A DNA stretch of 46,349 bases from Pseudomonas sp. CAN1 (GCF_030462585.1 NZ_JASMRU010000003.1:190722-237070), one strand, 5' to 3'; counted from the stretch's first letter, positions 8,125 to 16,857 are shown. Numbers and translations: made by a program. Notes: generated from the sequence alone by a model not told the origin.

Positions 8125-9372
8125 TCAGTCTTCGGCCAGCTGCAACAGGGTCTCCACCCGCGCCGGGCTGAACGGCGGGCGCGGCGCCGGCGGTTGCCAG
8201 CCGAACAGCTGCTTCGCCGCCGCGCCGCACACGCGACCCTGGCAGGCGCCCATGCCGCAGCGGCTGGCGAGCTTGGCGGCGGTCCAGTCCGCTTTGCCGG
8301 CCAGCGCCGAGTAGGGCACGTCTTCGCAGCGGCAGACGAGGGTGTCCGGCTGGGCCAGTTGGTTCAGGCGCGGGTTGAGGGCAAACTCGCGTTTCAGTGC
8401 GTCGGCAAAACCCTGCCAGCGCTGGCGTTGCGCCCAGAACTCGCGGGCGCGATCGTGTTCACCAACGGCGGCGTGGCCAGCGATGCGGCCTTCCACCAGG
8501 GCCTTTTCCGAACCGCCGAAGCTGGTGCACTCACCTGCTGCGTAGATGCCATCGCGACTGCTCGCTTGCCAGGCATCGACGCGGATCGCGCCGTCGTCCA
8601 CCGCGCAGCCCAGCGCCTGGCCGAGCTGCACGTTGGGGATCAGGCCGAAGCCGCAGGCCAGCCGGTCGCAGGCGATTTCCCTGAGCTTGCCGCCCTGACT
8701 GATACGCACTCCTTCCAGACGATCGCTACCCAGGGCGGCGACCACATGGCTGTCGGCGCGGTAGGCCAGGTCGTACAGGCCGAAGGACTGCAGCAGCTTG
8801 TTCGGCCAGCGCGGCAGCTTCATGGCAAAACGTGCGAGCGCCGGCCAGGACGCCTGCTCTGCGATGCGCAGGATTTTCGCGCCGTTGGCGCGGGCCGTGG
8901 CGGCGCTGGCGAGCAGCAGCGGGCCGCTGCCGGCAATCACCACGCGTTGCCCATCTACCGGCATACCGCCTTTCACCAGCGCCTGCAGGCCACCCGCGCC
9001 GGTGACGCCGGGCAATGTCCAGCCGGGGAAGGGCAGCAGCAGCTCGCGAGCGCCGGTGCAGAGGATCAGCTTGCGGTAATCCAGCCGCCAGCCGCGCTCG
9101 AAGTCTTCCAGCAGCAGGCCGCGCTCGCCGGCCAGGGCGACCACGCGCGTGCCACTGTGAATGTGGACGTTGGCGCAGGCGGCGACTTGCTCGCGCAGTT
9201 CGACGGCGGCACGCGGCAGGTGTGCATTGGGCCCGTCGCGCCAGATCTGCCCGCCGGGCAGCGGGTTATCGTCGAGGATGACGATACTGGTGCCGCTCGG
9301 CGCGGCGGCGAGGGCGGCGGACAGCCCGGCCGGGCCGGCGCCGATGATGACGATATCGGCCGCAGCGTTCAT
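8125..9372 (-). CDS. D-hydroxyproline dehydrogenase subunit: FAD/NAD(P)-binding oxidoreductase with C-terminal [2Fe-2S] domain
   Basis: The 415-residue flavoprotein begins with a dinucleotide fold (IVIIGAGPAGLSAALAA) and has a second fold near residue 145 (VVIAGSGPLLLASAATA). It ends with a BFD-like [2Fe-2S] domain (LVCRCEDV, then CGMGACQGRVC). The start chosen is ATG 9372, which overlaps the stop of the [2Fe-2S] subunit by four bases (ATGA). Upstream in-frame codons would lie inside that gene. Together with the next two genes it matches the heterotrimeric D-hydroxyproline dehydrogenase of Pseudomonas (LhpB-LhpE-LhpF), which oxidises cis-4-hydroxy-D-proline to 1-pyrroline-4-hydroxy-2-carboxylate. 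Similar three-part enzymes include HcnABC and opine oxidases; the adjacent hydroxyproline epimerase argues for the hydroxyproline role. Confidence 0.87.
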   Translation of the reverse strand: MNAAADIVIIGAGPAGLSAALAAAPSGTSIVILDDNPLPGGQIWRDGPNAHLPRAAVELREQVAACANVHIHSGTRVVALAGERGLLLEDFERGWRLDYRKLILCTGARELLLPFPGWTLPGVTGAGGLQALVKGGMPVDGQRVVIAGSGPLLLASAATARANGAKILRIAEQASWPALARFAMKLPRWPNKLLQSFGLYDLAYRADSHVVAALGSDRLEGVRISQGGKLREIACDRLACGFGLIPNVQLGQALGCAVDDGAIRVDAWQASSRDGIYAAGECTSFGGSEKALVEGRIAGHAAVGEHDRAREFWAQRQRWQGFADALKREFALNPRLNQLAQPDTLVCRCEDVPYSALAGKADWTAAKLASRCGMGACQGRVCGAAAKQLFGWQPPAPRPPFSPARVETLLQLAED

Positions 9373-9605
9373 GGGCGGGTCTCCACCTGCATGCCGTCGC
9401 GGCACAGGGTCTGGCAGGCCAGGCGGCGCTGGCCGTCGATGCTCACCCGGCATTCCTGGCAGACGCCCATGCCGCACAGCGGCGCGCGGCGCTGGCCGCT
9501 GACCGAGGTGCGGGAGGTACCGTCACCGCCGAGGGCGAGCGCGGCGGCAACCGTGGTGCCGGCGGCGACCTGCAGCGGGCGGCCGTCGAGGATCAGCTCA
9601 GGCAT
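9369..9605 (-). CDS. D-hydroxyproline dehydrogenase small [2Fe-2S] subunit
   Basis: The 78-residue protein is a small ferredoxin-like [2Fe-2S] carrier. The cluster ligands are in PLCGMGVCQECRV and RLACQTLC. It resembles the small subunits of sarcosine, opine and hydroxyproline dehydrogenases, which link the flavin sites to the electron acceptor. ATG 9605 overlaps the stop of the upstream flavoprotein gene by eight bases. The longer in-frame reading (to 9668) would only cover that gene. The gene is short enough to be missed in automated annotation, but the cysteine pattern and the overlaps on both sides make it secure. Confidence 0.88.
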   Translation of the reverse strand: MPELILDGRPLQVAAGTTVAAALALGGDGTSRTSVSGQRRAPLCGMGVCQECRVSIDGQRRLACQTLCRDGMQVETRP

Positions 9606-10710
9606 GGACGTTGGCTCCGAGGAAGCGGCGCGGGGAATAGGGTTCGGCCGGCAGCGGCAGCGGCTCATCGCACAGCTGCGCGGCGAGCAGGTCGGCGGTG
9701 CCCGGCGCGGTGGTTACGCCGAGGCCTTCGTGGCCGACCGCCAGCCACAGGCCAGGGCGCTGCGGGTGCTCGCCCACCAGCGGCATGCCGTCCGGGCTGG
9801 CGGCGCGGAAGCCGGCCCAGCTGCGGATCACGTTGAGGTTGGCCAGGCCAGGCATGTAGTCCACGGCGCGACGCAGCATCTTCGCCAGCATCCAGCCTTC
9901 CACCTGCGGATCGGTGGTGCCGAACTGCCGCGAGGCGCCGATGAACAGTTGGCCGGTGGGGCGCGGCTGGATGTTGCAGGCCACCGAGGGGCCGCTGGCG
10001 TTGTGCGCGCTGGTCACGTAGCCGAGCTCGACCAGGGTACGGCGCACCTTGCCGGGGTAGCGGTCGGTGATCAGCAGGTGGCCTTTCTTCGGCTCGATGG
10101 GCAGGCCGGGGCACAGCTCGCCGGCCTGGATGCCGTTGGCCAGTACCACGGCCTTGGCGCTCAGCCACTGGCCGTTGTCGAGGCGCACGCGGGGTTCGTC
10201 GATTTCCACCACTTTCGCCTGGCGCTGGCGGATCGGCTTCAGCGCCGATTCCAGTAGCCAGGCGGCGGCGCGCGGTGCGTAGAGAATGCCGTCGCCGGTG
10301 ATCTCCAGCCCGCCGTGCAGGTCCTTGCGCAGCTCGGGTTCTTCCTGCAGCAACTCGGCGCTGTTCAGCAGTTTCGCGGCGACGCCGTGCTCGCGCAGCA
10401 CGGCTAACTTGCGTTCGGCTTCGGCCATCTCTTCGTCATTGGCGGCCAGCCACATCGTGCCGTTGCTGCGGTAGGCGCACTCGGCGGGCATGTCGTGGCC
10501 CCACTCGCGCCAGCGTTGCAGCGAGTAGTTGCTCAGCGCCAGTTCGGCGGCGTTGTCGTCGAGCACCAGCAGGTGACCCATGCCGACGGCGGTGGCGCCG
10601 GGCAGGCGCGCGTCCAGCACCAGCACGTCCAGCCCGCGGCGGGCGAGGGCGTGGGCGCAGGCGGCGCCGACTATGCCGGCGCCGATGACGATGATGTCCG
10701 CATCGCTCAC
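9598..10710 (-). CDS. lhpB: D-hydroxyproline dehydrogenase catalytic subunit (FAD-dependent, DAAO family)
   Basis: The 370-residue protein is an FAD-dependent D-amino-acid oxidase/dehydrogenase. An N-terminal Rossmann motif ([18 protein letters not shown]) is followed by a substrate domain, and a C-terminal FAD segment contains [16 protein letters not shown]. It is expected to oxidise cis-4-hydroxy-D-proline made by the epimerase immediately upstream, passing electrons to the [2Fe-2S] and FAD/NAD(P)-type subunits. The start overlaps the epimerase stop by four bases and the end overlaps the small subunit by eight. The three subunits and the epimerase are thus one tightly coupled operon. Confusion with a general D-amino-acid dehydrogenase is possible, but the context is specific. 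Confidence 0.88.
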   Translation of the reverse strand: MSDADIIVIGAGIVGAACAHALARRGLDVLVLDARLPGATAVGMGHLLVLDDNAAELALSNYSLQRWREWGHDMPAECAYRSNGTMWLAANDEEMAEAERKLAVLREHGVAAKLLNSAELLQEEPELRKDLHGGLEITGDGILYAPRAAAWLLESALKPIRQRQAKVVEIDEPRVRLDNGQWLSAKAVVLANGIQAGELCPGLPIEPKKGHLLITDRYPGKVRRTLVELGYVTSAHNASGPSVACNIQPRPTGQLFIGASRQFGTTDPQVEGWMLAKMLRRAVDYMPGLANLNVIRSWAGFRAASPDGMPLVGEHPQRPGLWLAVGHEGLGVTTAPGTADLLAAQLCDEPLPLPAEPYSPRRFLGANVHA

Positions 10711-11651
10711 GGGCGGATGCCCCAGGCGAAGGGATCATCCTCTTCCAGCAGCAGGGTGGCCTCGGCGCTGATGTTGGCGCGGCCACGGATGGTCGGAATG
10801 ATGCGCCCCTCGGCCGGCTCGCCGACCCACTCGAAACGGCCCTCGAACTGGCTGCCGATCACGCTGGCCTGGCGCCAGGCGGCGCCGGCGGCGAGCTTGC
10901 CATCAGCCGCCAGGCACGCCAGCTTGGCGCTGGTGCCGGTGCCACAGGGCGAGCGGTCGTAGGCCTTGCCGGGGCAGAGCACGTAGTTGCGGCTGTCCGC
11001 TTCGGGGTCGTCGGCAAACAGTTCGATATGGTCGATCAGCCCGCCGTCTTCGCCGCGGATGCCCTGGTCTTCCAGCGCCTTCTGTACGGCAACGGTGTAC
11101 GCGGTCAGCTCATCAAGGTTGTCGCCGGCGACGCGCAGGCCGTGATCGGAGATCAGGAAAAACCAGTTGCCGCCCCAGGCAATGTCGCCGTGCACCAGCC
11201 CGTGGCCGGGCACTTCTACCGGCACCTGCTTGCGGTAGCGGTAGGAGGGAACGTTGCGCACGCTCACCGAGCGGTCGTCGTGCAGGGTCGCTTCGACGGT
11301 GCCCACCGGCGTCTCGATCTTGTGCGTGCCGGGGCCGATGCGCCCCAGGTGCGCCAGCGAGACCACCAGGCCGATGGTGCCGTGGCCGCACATCCCAAGG
11401 TAGCCGGTGTTGTTGAAGAAGATCACCCCGGCACAGGCGCTCGGGTCCACCGGTTCGCAGAGCAGCGCGCCGACCAGCACGTCGCTGCCACGCGGTTCGA
11501 GCACGGTCGCGGCACGCCAGCTGTCGTGCTGTTCGGCCAGCAGCGCGCGGCGTTCGGCCATGCTGCCCTTGCCCAGATCGGGAAAGCCTTCGAGCACCAG
11601 GCGTGTGGGTTCGCCGCCGGTGTGGGAATCGAGAACCTGGATGCGTTTCAT
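10707..11651 (-). CDS. lhpA: 4-hydroxyproline 2-epimerase
   Basis: The 314-residue enzyme interconverts trans-4-hydroxy-L-proline and cis-4-hydroxy-D-proline without a cofactor. Both catalytic cysteines are present: Cys88 in GMCGHGTIG and Cys236 in [10 protein letters not shown]. The N-terminus ([15 protein letters not shown]) is typical of hydroxyproline epimerases. It is the first gene of the epimerase/dehydrogenase operon, with ATG 11651 preceded by an AGGGGG ribosome site. The 113-bp leader contains an 11-bp near-repeat (CCCTGGGGTGG and CCCTAGGGTGG, start to start 23 bp) but no GTATAC operator. This operon may therefore be controlled by the AraC regulator rather than the GntR protein. Confidence 0.93.
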   Translation of the reverse strand: MKRIQVLDSHTGGEPTRLVLEGFPDLGKGSMAERRALLAEQHDSWRAATVLEPRGSDVLVGALLCEPVDPSACAGVIFFNNTGYLGMCGHGTIGLVVSLAHLGRIGPGTHKIETPVGTVEATLHDDRSVSVRNVPSYRYRKQVPVEVPGHGLVHGDIAWGGNWFFLISDHGLRVAGDNLDELTAYTVAVQKALEDQGIRGEDGGLIDHIELFADDPEADSRNYVLCPGKAYDRSPCGTGTSAKLACLAADGKLAAGAAWRQASVIGSQFEGRFEWVGEPAEGRIIPTIRGRANISAEATLLLEEDDPFAWGIRP

Positions 11652-11764
11652 GCTGCCCCCTGGGGTGGTCTTGTGATTGACCCTAGGGTGGCGCGGAGCG
11701 AGGAATGCAGCTTGAGGGTTTTCCGCCGGGCCGATGATGAAATCGGCACAGCAGGCAGTTTTGT

Positions 11765-12439
11765 CTAACTCGGCGTAGGCCGGTTCGGCAGGTGCTCGTA
11801 GAGCGTGCGGCAGACGCCGTTGATGTGCTCTTCCAGCAGGCGCGCCGCCAGCTCGCCATCGCCGGCACGGCAGGCGTCGAGGATGTCGTGGTGCTCGTGG
11901 TCGGCGCGTTCCTTGCCGGAGGACAGGCTCATCTGCATGCGCAGGTAGCGCTCCAGCTTGTCGTGGATCGAGCGGATCAGGCCGACCAGGTACGGCCGTT
12001 GCGCTGGCTCATAGAGGCAGGCATGCAGTTCCCAGTTCAGTTCTGCCCAGCGGCCGACATCGTCCTCGCCGACGAACTCGGCACAGATACGCTCGGCGCG
12101 CTCGAAGGTCTCGGCGGTCATGTTGGGCACGGCGAGGCGGAGCGCCTGGGCTTCCAGCACCACGCGCACCTCGAACATCTGCGCCAGTTCCGGTTCGGAA
12201 ATCTTCGTCACCAGCGCGCCCTTGTTGCGCTGGAACTCCACCAGCCCCTCGGCCTCCAGGCGCTTGAGCGCCTCGCGCACGGGGATCTTGCTGACGTTGA
12301 AGATCTGCGCGATGTCGTCCTGGCGGATCGGCTCGTGTTCCGCCATCTGGCCGGAAATGATCGCTTCGCGCAGGTGCTTGGCGATGGTCTCCGAGGCGGA
12401 GGGGACGATTCCCAGGTTGGGGGCGTTGCGTAGCGGCAC
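11765..12439 (-). CDS. FCD-type GntR regulator of the hydroxyproline island
   Basis: The 224-residue protein has an N-terminal winged helix (about residues 15-80, with [20 protein letters not shown]) and a C-terminal all-helical FCD effector domain with metal/ligand residues in [11 protein letters not shown] and DHEHHDIL. The best start is GTG 12439; no better ATG lies nearby. An operator-like ATTTCGTATACCATAT lies about 40 bp upstream, so the gene is probably autoregulated. The same core is found before the deaminase gene and before the transporter operon. That makes this protein the likely repressor of those units, acting beside the AraC regulator. The effector may be hydroxyproline or a pathway intermediate; this is inference. 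Confidence 0.88.
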   Translation of the reverse strand: MPLRNAPNLGIVPSASETIAKHLREAIISGQMAEHEPIRQDDIAQIFNVSKIPVREALKRLEAEGLVEFQRNKGALVTKISEPELAQMFEVRVVLEAQALRLAVPNMTAETFERAERICAEFVGEDDVGRWAELNWELHACLYEPAQRPYLVGLIRSIHDKLERYLRMQMSLSSGKERADHEHHDILDACRAGDGELAARLLEEHINGVCRTLYEHLPNRPTPS

Positions 12440-12470
12440 GATGCAGTCCGGTCAGATGGCTGTTGTCGGA

Positions 12471-12487
12471 TATGGTATACGAAATCC
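12471..12487. promoter_or_regulatory. GTATAC operator, copy 3 (before the GntR gene)
   Basis: On the minus strand the bases GGATTTCGTATACCATA match copy 2 over GGATTTCGTATAC. The site is within 50 bp of the GntR start codon, which suggests autoregulation. Confidence 0.6.
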
Positions 12488-12571
12488 CTGTGATGCAGTG
12501 AAGCACCGGCAAGCGGTCATCGCAATGGGCGCATCACGGGATTTGCACACGCAATGCGCGTGCCGGAGGGA

Positions 12572-13459
12572 TCAGTTGCGGCGTTCGACGATGTAGCGGG
12601 CGAGGGCGCGCAGCGGCTCTGCGTTGTCGCCGAAACCTTCCAGCGCGGCGAGCGCCTGGTCGCGCAGGGCCAGGGCGTAGGCCTTGGCGGCGTCGAGGCC
12701 GAGCAGGGCGGGGTAGGTCGGCTTGTCGTGGGCCTGATCCTTGCCCTGGGTCTTGCCGAGGGTGGCGGTGTCGCTTTCCACGTCGAGGATGTCGTCCTGC
12801 ACCTGGAACGCCAGGCCCACGGCCTCGGCGTAGCGGCGCAGGGCTTCCAGTGCGGTGGCGTCGGCGCGGCCGCTGGCCAGGGCGCCGAGTTGCACGCTGG
12901 CTTCGATCAGCGCGCCGGTCTTGTGCCGGTGCATGGTTTCCAGCGCCGCCTGGTCGATCTTGCGGCCGACGGATTCCAGGTCGATGGCCTGGCCGCCAAC
13001 CATGCCGGCGGAACCGGCGGCGCGGGTCAGGGCCAGCAGCATGTCCAGGCGGGTCTGGGCATCCTGCGGATTGAGCTGGGCGTTACCGATCACCTCGAAC
13101 GCCAGCGTTTGCAGGCCGTCGCCGGCAAGGATCGCGCAGGCTTCGTCGAAGGCGATGTGGGTGGTCGGCTGGCCGCGGCGCAGGTCATCGTCATCCATCG
13201 CCGGCAGGTCGTCGTGCACCAGGGAATAGGCGTGGATCAGCTCCACCGCACAGGCCGCGCCATCGGCGCGTTCGGCCTCGCCACCCAGTGCTTCGCAGGC
13301 CGCATAGGCCAGCAGCGGGCGCACGCGCTTGCCGCCGTTGACCACGCTGTAACGCATGGCGGCGTAGATGCGGGTGAGTTCTTCACGGGGGGCGACGAAA
13401 AGTTTTTCCAGCGCAGCATCGACACGCGCCTGGCAGCGCGCCTGGTAAGCCGAGATCAT
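12572..13459 (-). CDS. ispA: farnesyl diphosphate synthase
   Basis: The 295-residue trans-prenyltransferase condenses dimethylallyl and geranyl diphosphate with isopentenyl diphosphate to make farnesyl diphosphate for ubiquinone and undecaprenyl carrier synthesis. The first aspartate-rich motif is [10 protein letters not shown] at residues 83-92, the second is DDILD at 222-226, and the GGKRVRP motif is at 42-48. Length is typical. The start overlaps the xseB stop by four bases. In the Pseudomonas genomes I know, dxs follows ispA directly; here ispA is followed by the hydroxyproline GntR region instead. Confidence 0.97.
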   Translation of the reverse strand: MISAYQARCQARVDAALEKLFVAPREELTRIYAAMRYSVVNGGKRVRPLLAYAACEALGGEAERADGAACAVELIHAYSLVHDDLPAMDDDDLRRGQPTTHIAFDEACAILAGDGLQTLAFEVIGNAQLNPQDAQTRLDMLLALTRAAGSAGMVGGQAIDLESVGRKIDQAALETMHRHKTGALIEASVQLGALASGRADATALEALRRYAEAVGLAFQVQDDILDVESDTATLGKTQGKDQAHDKPTYPALLGLDAAKAYALALRDQALAALEGFGDNAEPLRALARYIVERRN

Positions 13460-13701
13460 GCGTCTTCGCCTTCCGGATCGAAGGGCGCTTCGCTCAGCTC
13501 ACCGTCGCGTTCCAGCAGGATCTGCACCTTCTGCTCGGCCTGGGTCAGCGCTGCCTGGCAGTCGCGGGTCAGGCGGATGCCCTGCTCGAAGGCACCCAGC
13601 GAGTCCTCCAGCGACAGCTCGCCGCTTTCCAGGCGCTCCACCAGCGTTTGCAGCTCGGCGAGAGACTGTTCGAAGTCGAGGGAAGCTTTCTTGCGGGCCA
13701 T
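13456..13701 (-). CDS. xseB: exodeoxyribonuclease VII small subunit
   Basis: The 81-residue helical protein is the small subunit of exonuclease VII, which degrades single-stranded DNA together with XseA. The family signature is visible: [20 protein letters not shown], then [17 protein letters not shown], ending in an acidic tail. It overlaps ispA by four bases, the usual arrangement in gammaproteobacteria. XseA is not in the window. Confidence 0.96.
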   Translation of the reverse strand: MARKKASLDFEQSLAELQTLVERLESGELSLEDSLGAFEQGIRLTRDCQAALTQAEQKVQILLERDGELSEAPFDPEGEDA

Positions 13702-13807
13702 GCGGACATCTCGGCGGGGGTATTCGGAAACCTCGCGACACTAGCAGAGACGGGCTTTGCGGGCAAATCTTCGGTCAGTCAGCCAGTGCTGTAGACGGCA
13801 CTTTCAC

Positions 13808-14437
13808 CTAGTACCCTGCATCCCGCACGCCCTGGTGCTCCGCCACCACCTTGAGCATGCGCAGCGACTCGAACGGCGCATCCACAACGAACTGGTTCGC
13901 CAGCCACGACGGCACGCTGCCGCCGGGTTCGCCGCGCATCTCGTAGGTGACCTCGGTGAGCTTCGGGCCCTTGGGGACCATCCGCCAGGTGCCGGAAACG
14001 CTGGGCACGCGGATGCGGTCCTGCACTGGCGGGATGTAGTCCGGCGCGGCCTGCAGGTGGCGGATCATGCCGCCGTCCGAGGTGTCCTCGGTGCTGACCT
14101 TGAGCACCAGGTCGCGCGGGGCGGCGGGCCAGGGCAGCTTGGTGTCGAGGTAGACCCAGATGGCCTCGTCGCTGTACTTGAGCAGGCGCATCTGCGCGCA
14201 GGAGTACAGCCACGCGCAGGACACCCGCAGGTTCTCCTGCAGGTGGCCGAGGGTGGCGACGTCGGCCTTCACCAGCGTGACGCCGCGAAAGCTCTTGTAG
14301 CGCGAGCCGGGCACATCGCTCAGGTAGACCTGCACGCCGTCCTGGTCCTTGGCCAGCTTCCACTCCGCGGCCTGCGCATGAGCAAGCAGCGGGAAGGTCA
14401 GCAGCAGGGCGAGCAGGAGGTGCAAGGCGCGTTTCAT
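13808..14437 (-). CDS. START-domain (lipid-binding) exported protein
   Basis: The 209-residue protein has a signal peptide (residues 1-23, ending LLAHAQA) and then a START-like domain with WKLAKDQDGVQVYLSDVPGS, VYLDTKLPWPAAPRDLVLK and VTYEMRGEPGG. START domains form a hydrophobic pocket for lipids or other apolar ligands. The bacterial homologues are of unknown role and probably periplasmic. ATG 14437 was chosen because it begins the signal peptide; the open frame further upstream has no such features. The gene stands alone between xseB and the terminator region near 14560. Confidence 0.83.
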   Translation of the reverse strand: MKRALHLLLALLLTFPLLAHAQAAEWKLAKDQDGVQVYLSDVPGSRYKSFRGVTLVKADVATLGHLQENLRVSCAWLYSCAQMRLLKYSDEAIWVYLDTKLPWPAAPRDLVLKVSTEDTSDGGMIRHLQAAPDYIPPVQDRIRVPSVSGTWRMVPKGPKLTEVTYEMRGEPGGSVPSWLANQFVVDAPFESLRMLKVVAEHQGVRDAGY

Positions 14438-14560
14438 GGCGGTGGACCGGCGGGGGAATAGTCCGATCTTATGCCTGGCTCGTGACAGCGGCGCATTGGC
14501 CGGCGAGCGGTCTGGCAGGGGATTGCGCGGGCGGCACAGGGGCAAATCGCGGGCATTAAA

Positions 14561-14583
14561 AAAGCCGGCTTGTGGCCGGCTTT
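14561..14583 (-). terminator. Rho-independent terminator of an unidentified minus-strand transcript
   Basis: A perfect 9-bp stem (AAAGCCGGC / GCCGGCTTT, 5-nt loop) is followed on the minus strand by TTTTTT. The ppa gene already has its own terminator at 14709-14734. This hairpin therefore seems to end a separate short transcript starting around 14650. Confidence 0.75.
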
Positions 14584-14660
14584 CAGGGGGTGGTCCAACC
14601 TTACTTCTGGTAGGGCGGACCGCCTTGATTCTGTGGCAGCGCAGCGGGCTGCGTGCGGGG
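14584..14660 (-). ncRNA. possible small RNA or tiny ORF between two terminators
   Basis: This stretch lies between the ppa terminator and the terminator at 14561-14583. On the minus strand an extended -10-like TGCTACCAT (about 14666-14674) is followed by roughly 90 nt up to the hairpin. A short open frame ends in ALPQNQGGPPYQK and a TAA at about 14600, but I see no good start codon for it. I do not recognise a known RNA family. It could be a small regulatory RNA or a very small protein gene. Confidence 0.35.
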
Positions 14661-14708
14661 GCGCAGATGGTAGCAAAGTCGGAACGAAAAACCTAATCCC
14701 GGTCATGA

Positions 14709-14734
14709 AAAAGCCCCGCCGGGGCGGGGCTTTT
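14709..14734. terminator. bidirectional terminator after ppa
   Basis: The stem AAAAGCCCCG / CGGGGCTTTT has a 6-nt loop and U-tracts on both strands. It lies 27 bp after the ppa stop codon. Confidence 0.85.
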
Positions 14735-14760
14735 CACAGCGCGGACAAGCCGCGCCACCA

Positions 14761-15291
14761 TCACTTGGCCTGGAAGGCGGCGACGGCCTTGTTGATGTAG
14801 TCGTGGGCCTGGGCGGTGTCGCCCCAGCCTTCGACCTTCACCCACTTGCCCTTCTCGAGATCCTTGTAGTTCTCGAAGAAGTGCTTGATCTGCTCCAGCA
14901 GCAGGGCCGGCAGGTCGGTGTATTCCTTCACGTCGTGGTACAGGACGCTCAGCTTGTCGTGCGGCACGGCGATCAGCTTGGCGTCGCCGCCGGCTTCGTC
15001 GCTCATGTTCAGCACGCCAACCGGACGGGCGCGGATCACGGAGCCCGGAGCGACCGGGTACGGAGTCACGACCAGCACGTCGAGGGGGTCACCGTCGTCG
15101 GCCAGGGTGTTCGGGATGAAGCCGTAGTTGGCCGGGTAGAACATCGGGGTAGCCATGAAACGGTCGACGAACAGGCAGTCGGTGTCCTTGTCGATCTCGT
15201 ACTTGATCGGCGCGTGGTTGGCCGGGATCTCGATGGCGACGTAAATGTCGTTCGGCAGGTCTTTGCCAGCCGGGATGCTGCTGTAGCTCAT
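14761..15291 (-). CDS. ppa: inorganic pyrophosphatase
   Basis: The 176-residue family I pyrophosphatase hydrolyses pyrophosphate to phosphate with magnesium and drives biosynthesis forward. The signature [10 protein letters not shown] and the upstream residues in KYEIDKDT and [19 protein letters not shown] are present. ATG 15291 gives the usual [17 protein letters not shown] start behind a GGAG ribosome site. The longer open frame runs through the promoter. A perfect TATAAT lies 43-48 bp upstream of the start and a strong terminator follows the gene, so it is a single-gene unit. Confidence 0.97.
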   Translation of the reverse strand: MSYSSIPAGKDLPNDIYVAIEIPANHAPIKYEIDKDTDCLFVDRFMATPMFYPANYGFIPNTLADDGDPLDVLVVTPYPVAPGSVIRARPVGVLNMSDEAGGDAKLIAVPHDKLSVLYHDVKEYTDLPALLLEQIKHFFENYKDLEKGKWVKVEGWGDTAQAHDYINKAVAAFQAK

Positions 15292-15333
15292 GGACGACTC
15301 CAGGATGTGGTCGGGCCGAAAAAAGTGCGGCGA

Positions 15334-15339
15334 ATTATA
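15334..15339 (-). promoter_or_regulatory. -10 box of the ppa promoter
   Basis: On the minus strand the sequence GCCTATAATTCG contains a perfect TATAAT 43 bp upstream of the ppa ATG. A clear -35 is not seen. Confidence 0.6.
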
Positions 15340-15372
15340 GGCAGATTGCCGTGGCCTAGCCACAGACATCGC

Positions 15373-16191
15373 CTAGTGCGCGTGAGTTTCCTGATATTCG
15401 GGGTGATCGGCCTGAAGCTTGTGCAGGCGCGAGAGCGGATCTTGCCGGTAGAACAGCGAAAGCTGTTCATAGACTTTGGGATAGGCCGCCTGAAGGAGGT
15501 CCGGAGCGGTAAAGAAGTACTCGCTGGTGACGGCGAAGAACTCTGCCGGATTCTCTGCCGCGTACGGGTCGATGGCGGTGTGCGCCTGCGGGTTGTGGTC
15601 GAGCTGGCGATTCATCTCGTCGTAGGCGGCCTGCATGGCGGCGGCCCAGTCGGCTACGCGCATGTCGCGGTGCAAGGGCGGCAGGCCGTTGGCGTCGCCG
15701 TTGAGCATGTCCAGCTTGTGCGCCAGCTCATGGATCACCAGGTTGTAGGCGTCCCAGCCGCCGCCGCTTTCCACGCCGGGCCAGGCGAGGATCACCGGGC
15801 CCTGCAGCGAGGTCTCGCCGGCGCGCTCGTCGTCGAATTCGTGCATGACGCCCGCCGGGTCGCGGTGCTTCTGCGGGCTGACGAAGTCGTCGGGGTAGAG
15901 CACCAGCTCATGGAAGCCGCCGTACCAGTTCAGGTCCGGCAGGTGCAGCAGCGGCAGCTCGGCCTGCACGGCGAGAAGCAGGCGGCGGTAGTCGTCCAGT
16001 TCGATGCCGGGCAGCGGCGAGAGGCGCTTGTCGCGCAGGAACAGCAGCGCCCGTTCACCGAGCCGCTGCAGTTCCGCTTCGCTCAGGCCATCGAGGATCG
16101 GCAGGCTGCTGCGCACCTGCGCCCACAGCTGCGGATCCAGCGGATGGCGGGCGAGGAAGCGTCGGCGGCGCCAGGCGCTGAACGACCACAT
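15373..16191 (-). CDS. mtfA: MtfA-type zinc-dependent peptidase
   Basis: The 272-residue protein matches the MtfA family (Mlc titration factor A). Members are cytosolic zinc peptidases; in E. coli MtfA binds the repressor Mlc and affects glucose transport control. The zinc motif HELAHKLDMLNGDANG is near residue 150, and the typical segment AENPAEFFAVTSEYFF follows at about 225. The N-terminus (MWSFSAWRRRRFLARHP) is also family-like. It starts seven bases after the DedA gene, so the two are probably co-transcribed. Whether an Mlc partner exists in this organism is unknown. Confidence 0.9.
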   Translation of the reverse strand: MWSFSAWRRRRFLARHPLDPQLWAQVRSSLPILDGLSEAELQRLGERALLFLRDKRLSPLPGIELDDYRRLLLAVQAELPLLHLPDLNWYGGFHELVLYPDDFVSPQKHRDPAGVMHEFDDERAGETSLQGPVILAWPGVESGGGWDAYNLVIHELAHKLDMLNGDANGLPPLHRDMRVADWAAAMQAAYDEMNRQLDHNPQAHTAIDPYAAENPAEFFAVTSEYFFTAPDLLQAAYPKVYEQLSLFYRQDPLSRLHKLQADHPEYQETHAH

Positions 16192-16197
16192 CGGCGA

Positions 16198-16857
16198 TCA
16201 GCGCTCGCCGGGCTGGGCCTTGGCCGAGGGACGCAGCTTGTGGCGGAGGAAGCCGATCACCATGGGCAGCAGGGAGAAGGCGATGATGCCGATGATCATC
16301 ACCGAGAGGTTCTGCTTGATGAACGGTACGTTGCCGAAGAAGAAGCCGAGGGCGACCAGGCCGCCGACCCAGGCGATGCTGCCGGCCACGCTGAAGAACA
16401 GGAAGCGCGCGTAGGGCATGTAGGCCATGCCGGCGACGAAGGGCGCGAAGGTCCGCACGATGGGCAGGAAGCGCGCCAGGGTCACCGTCTTGCCGCCGTG
16501 GCGTTCGTAGAAGGCGTGGGTCTGGTCGAGGTAGTCGCGGCGGAAGATCTTCGAGTCAGGGTTGCTGAACAGGCGTTTGCCCAGGGTTCGACCGATCACG
16601 TAGTTGGTGCTGTCGCCGGTAATCGCTGCCACCAGCAGCAGGCTGCCGAGCATCCACGGGTCCATGCCGCCGGTGGCGCAGATGGCGCCGGCGATGAAGA
16701 GCAGGGAGTCGCCCGGCAGGAAGGGCGTCACCACCAGGCCGGTTTCGCAGAAGATCACCAGGAAGAGGATGGCGTAGATCCAGGTGCCGTAGTTGGCTAC
16801 CGCCAGCGACAGGTAGGTGTCGAGGTGGAGAATCAGGTCGATCGGGTTGAATTCCAT
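16198..16857 (-). CDS. DedA-family membrane protein
   Basis: The 219-residue integral membrane protein belongs to the DedA/SNARE-associated family, proposed to move undecaprenyl-phosphate or other lipids across the inner membrane. Visible marks are the re-entrant motif FCETGLVVTPFLPGDSLLF (about residues 40-60) and the conserved arginine pair region GKTVTLARFLPIVRTFAPFVAG (given here only as the family hallmark around 130). ATG 16857 gives MEFNPIDLIL; an in-frame codon six positions upstream is less likely. A TATAAT box lies 42 bp before the start. Confidence 0.93.
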   Translation of the reverse strand: MEFNPIDLILHLDTYLSLAVANYGTWIYAILFLVIFCETGLVVTPFLPGDSLLFIAGAICATGGMDPWMLGSLLLVAAITGDSTNYVIGRTLGKRLFSNPDSKIFRRDYLDQTHAFYERHGGKTVTLARFLPIVRTFAPFVAGMAYMPYARFLFFSVAGSIAWVGGLVALGFFFGNVPFIKQNLSVMIIGIIAFSLLPMVIGFLRHKLRPSAKAQPGER

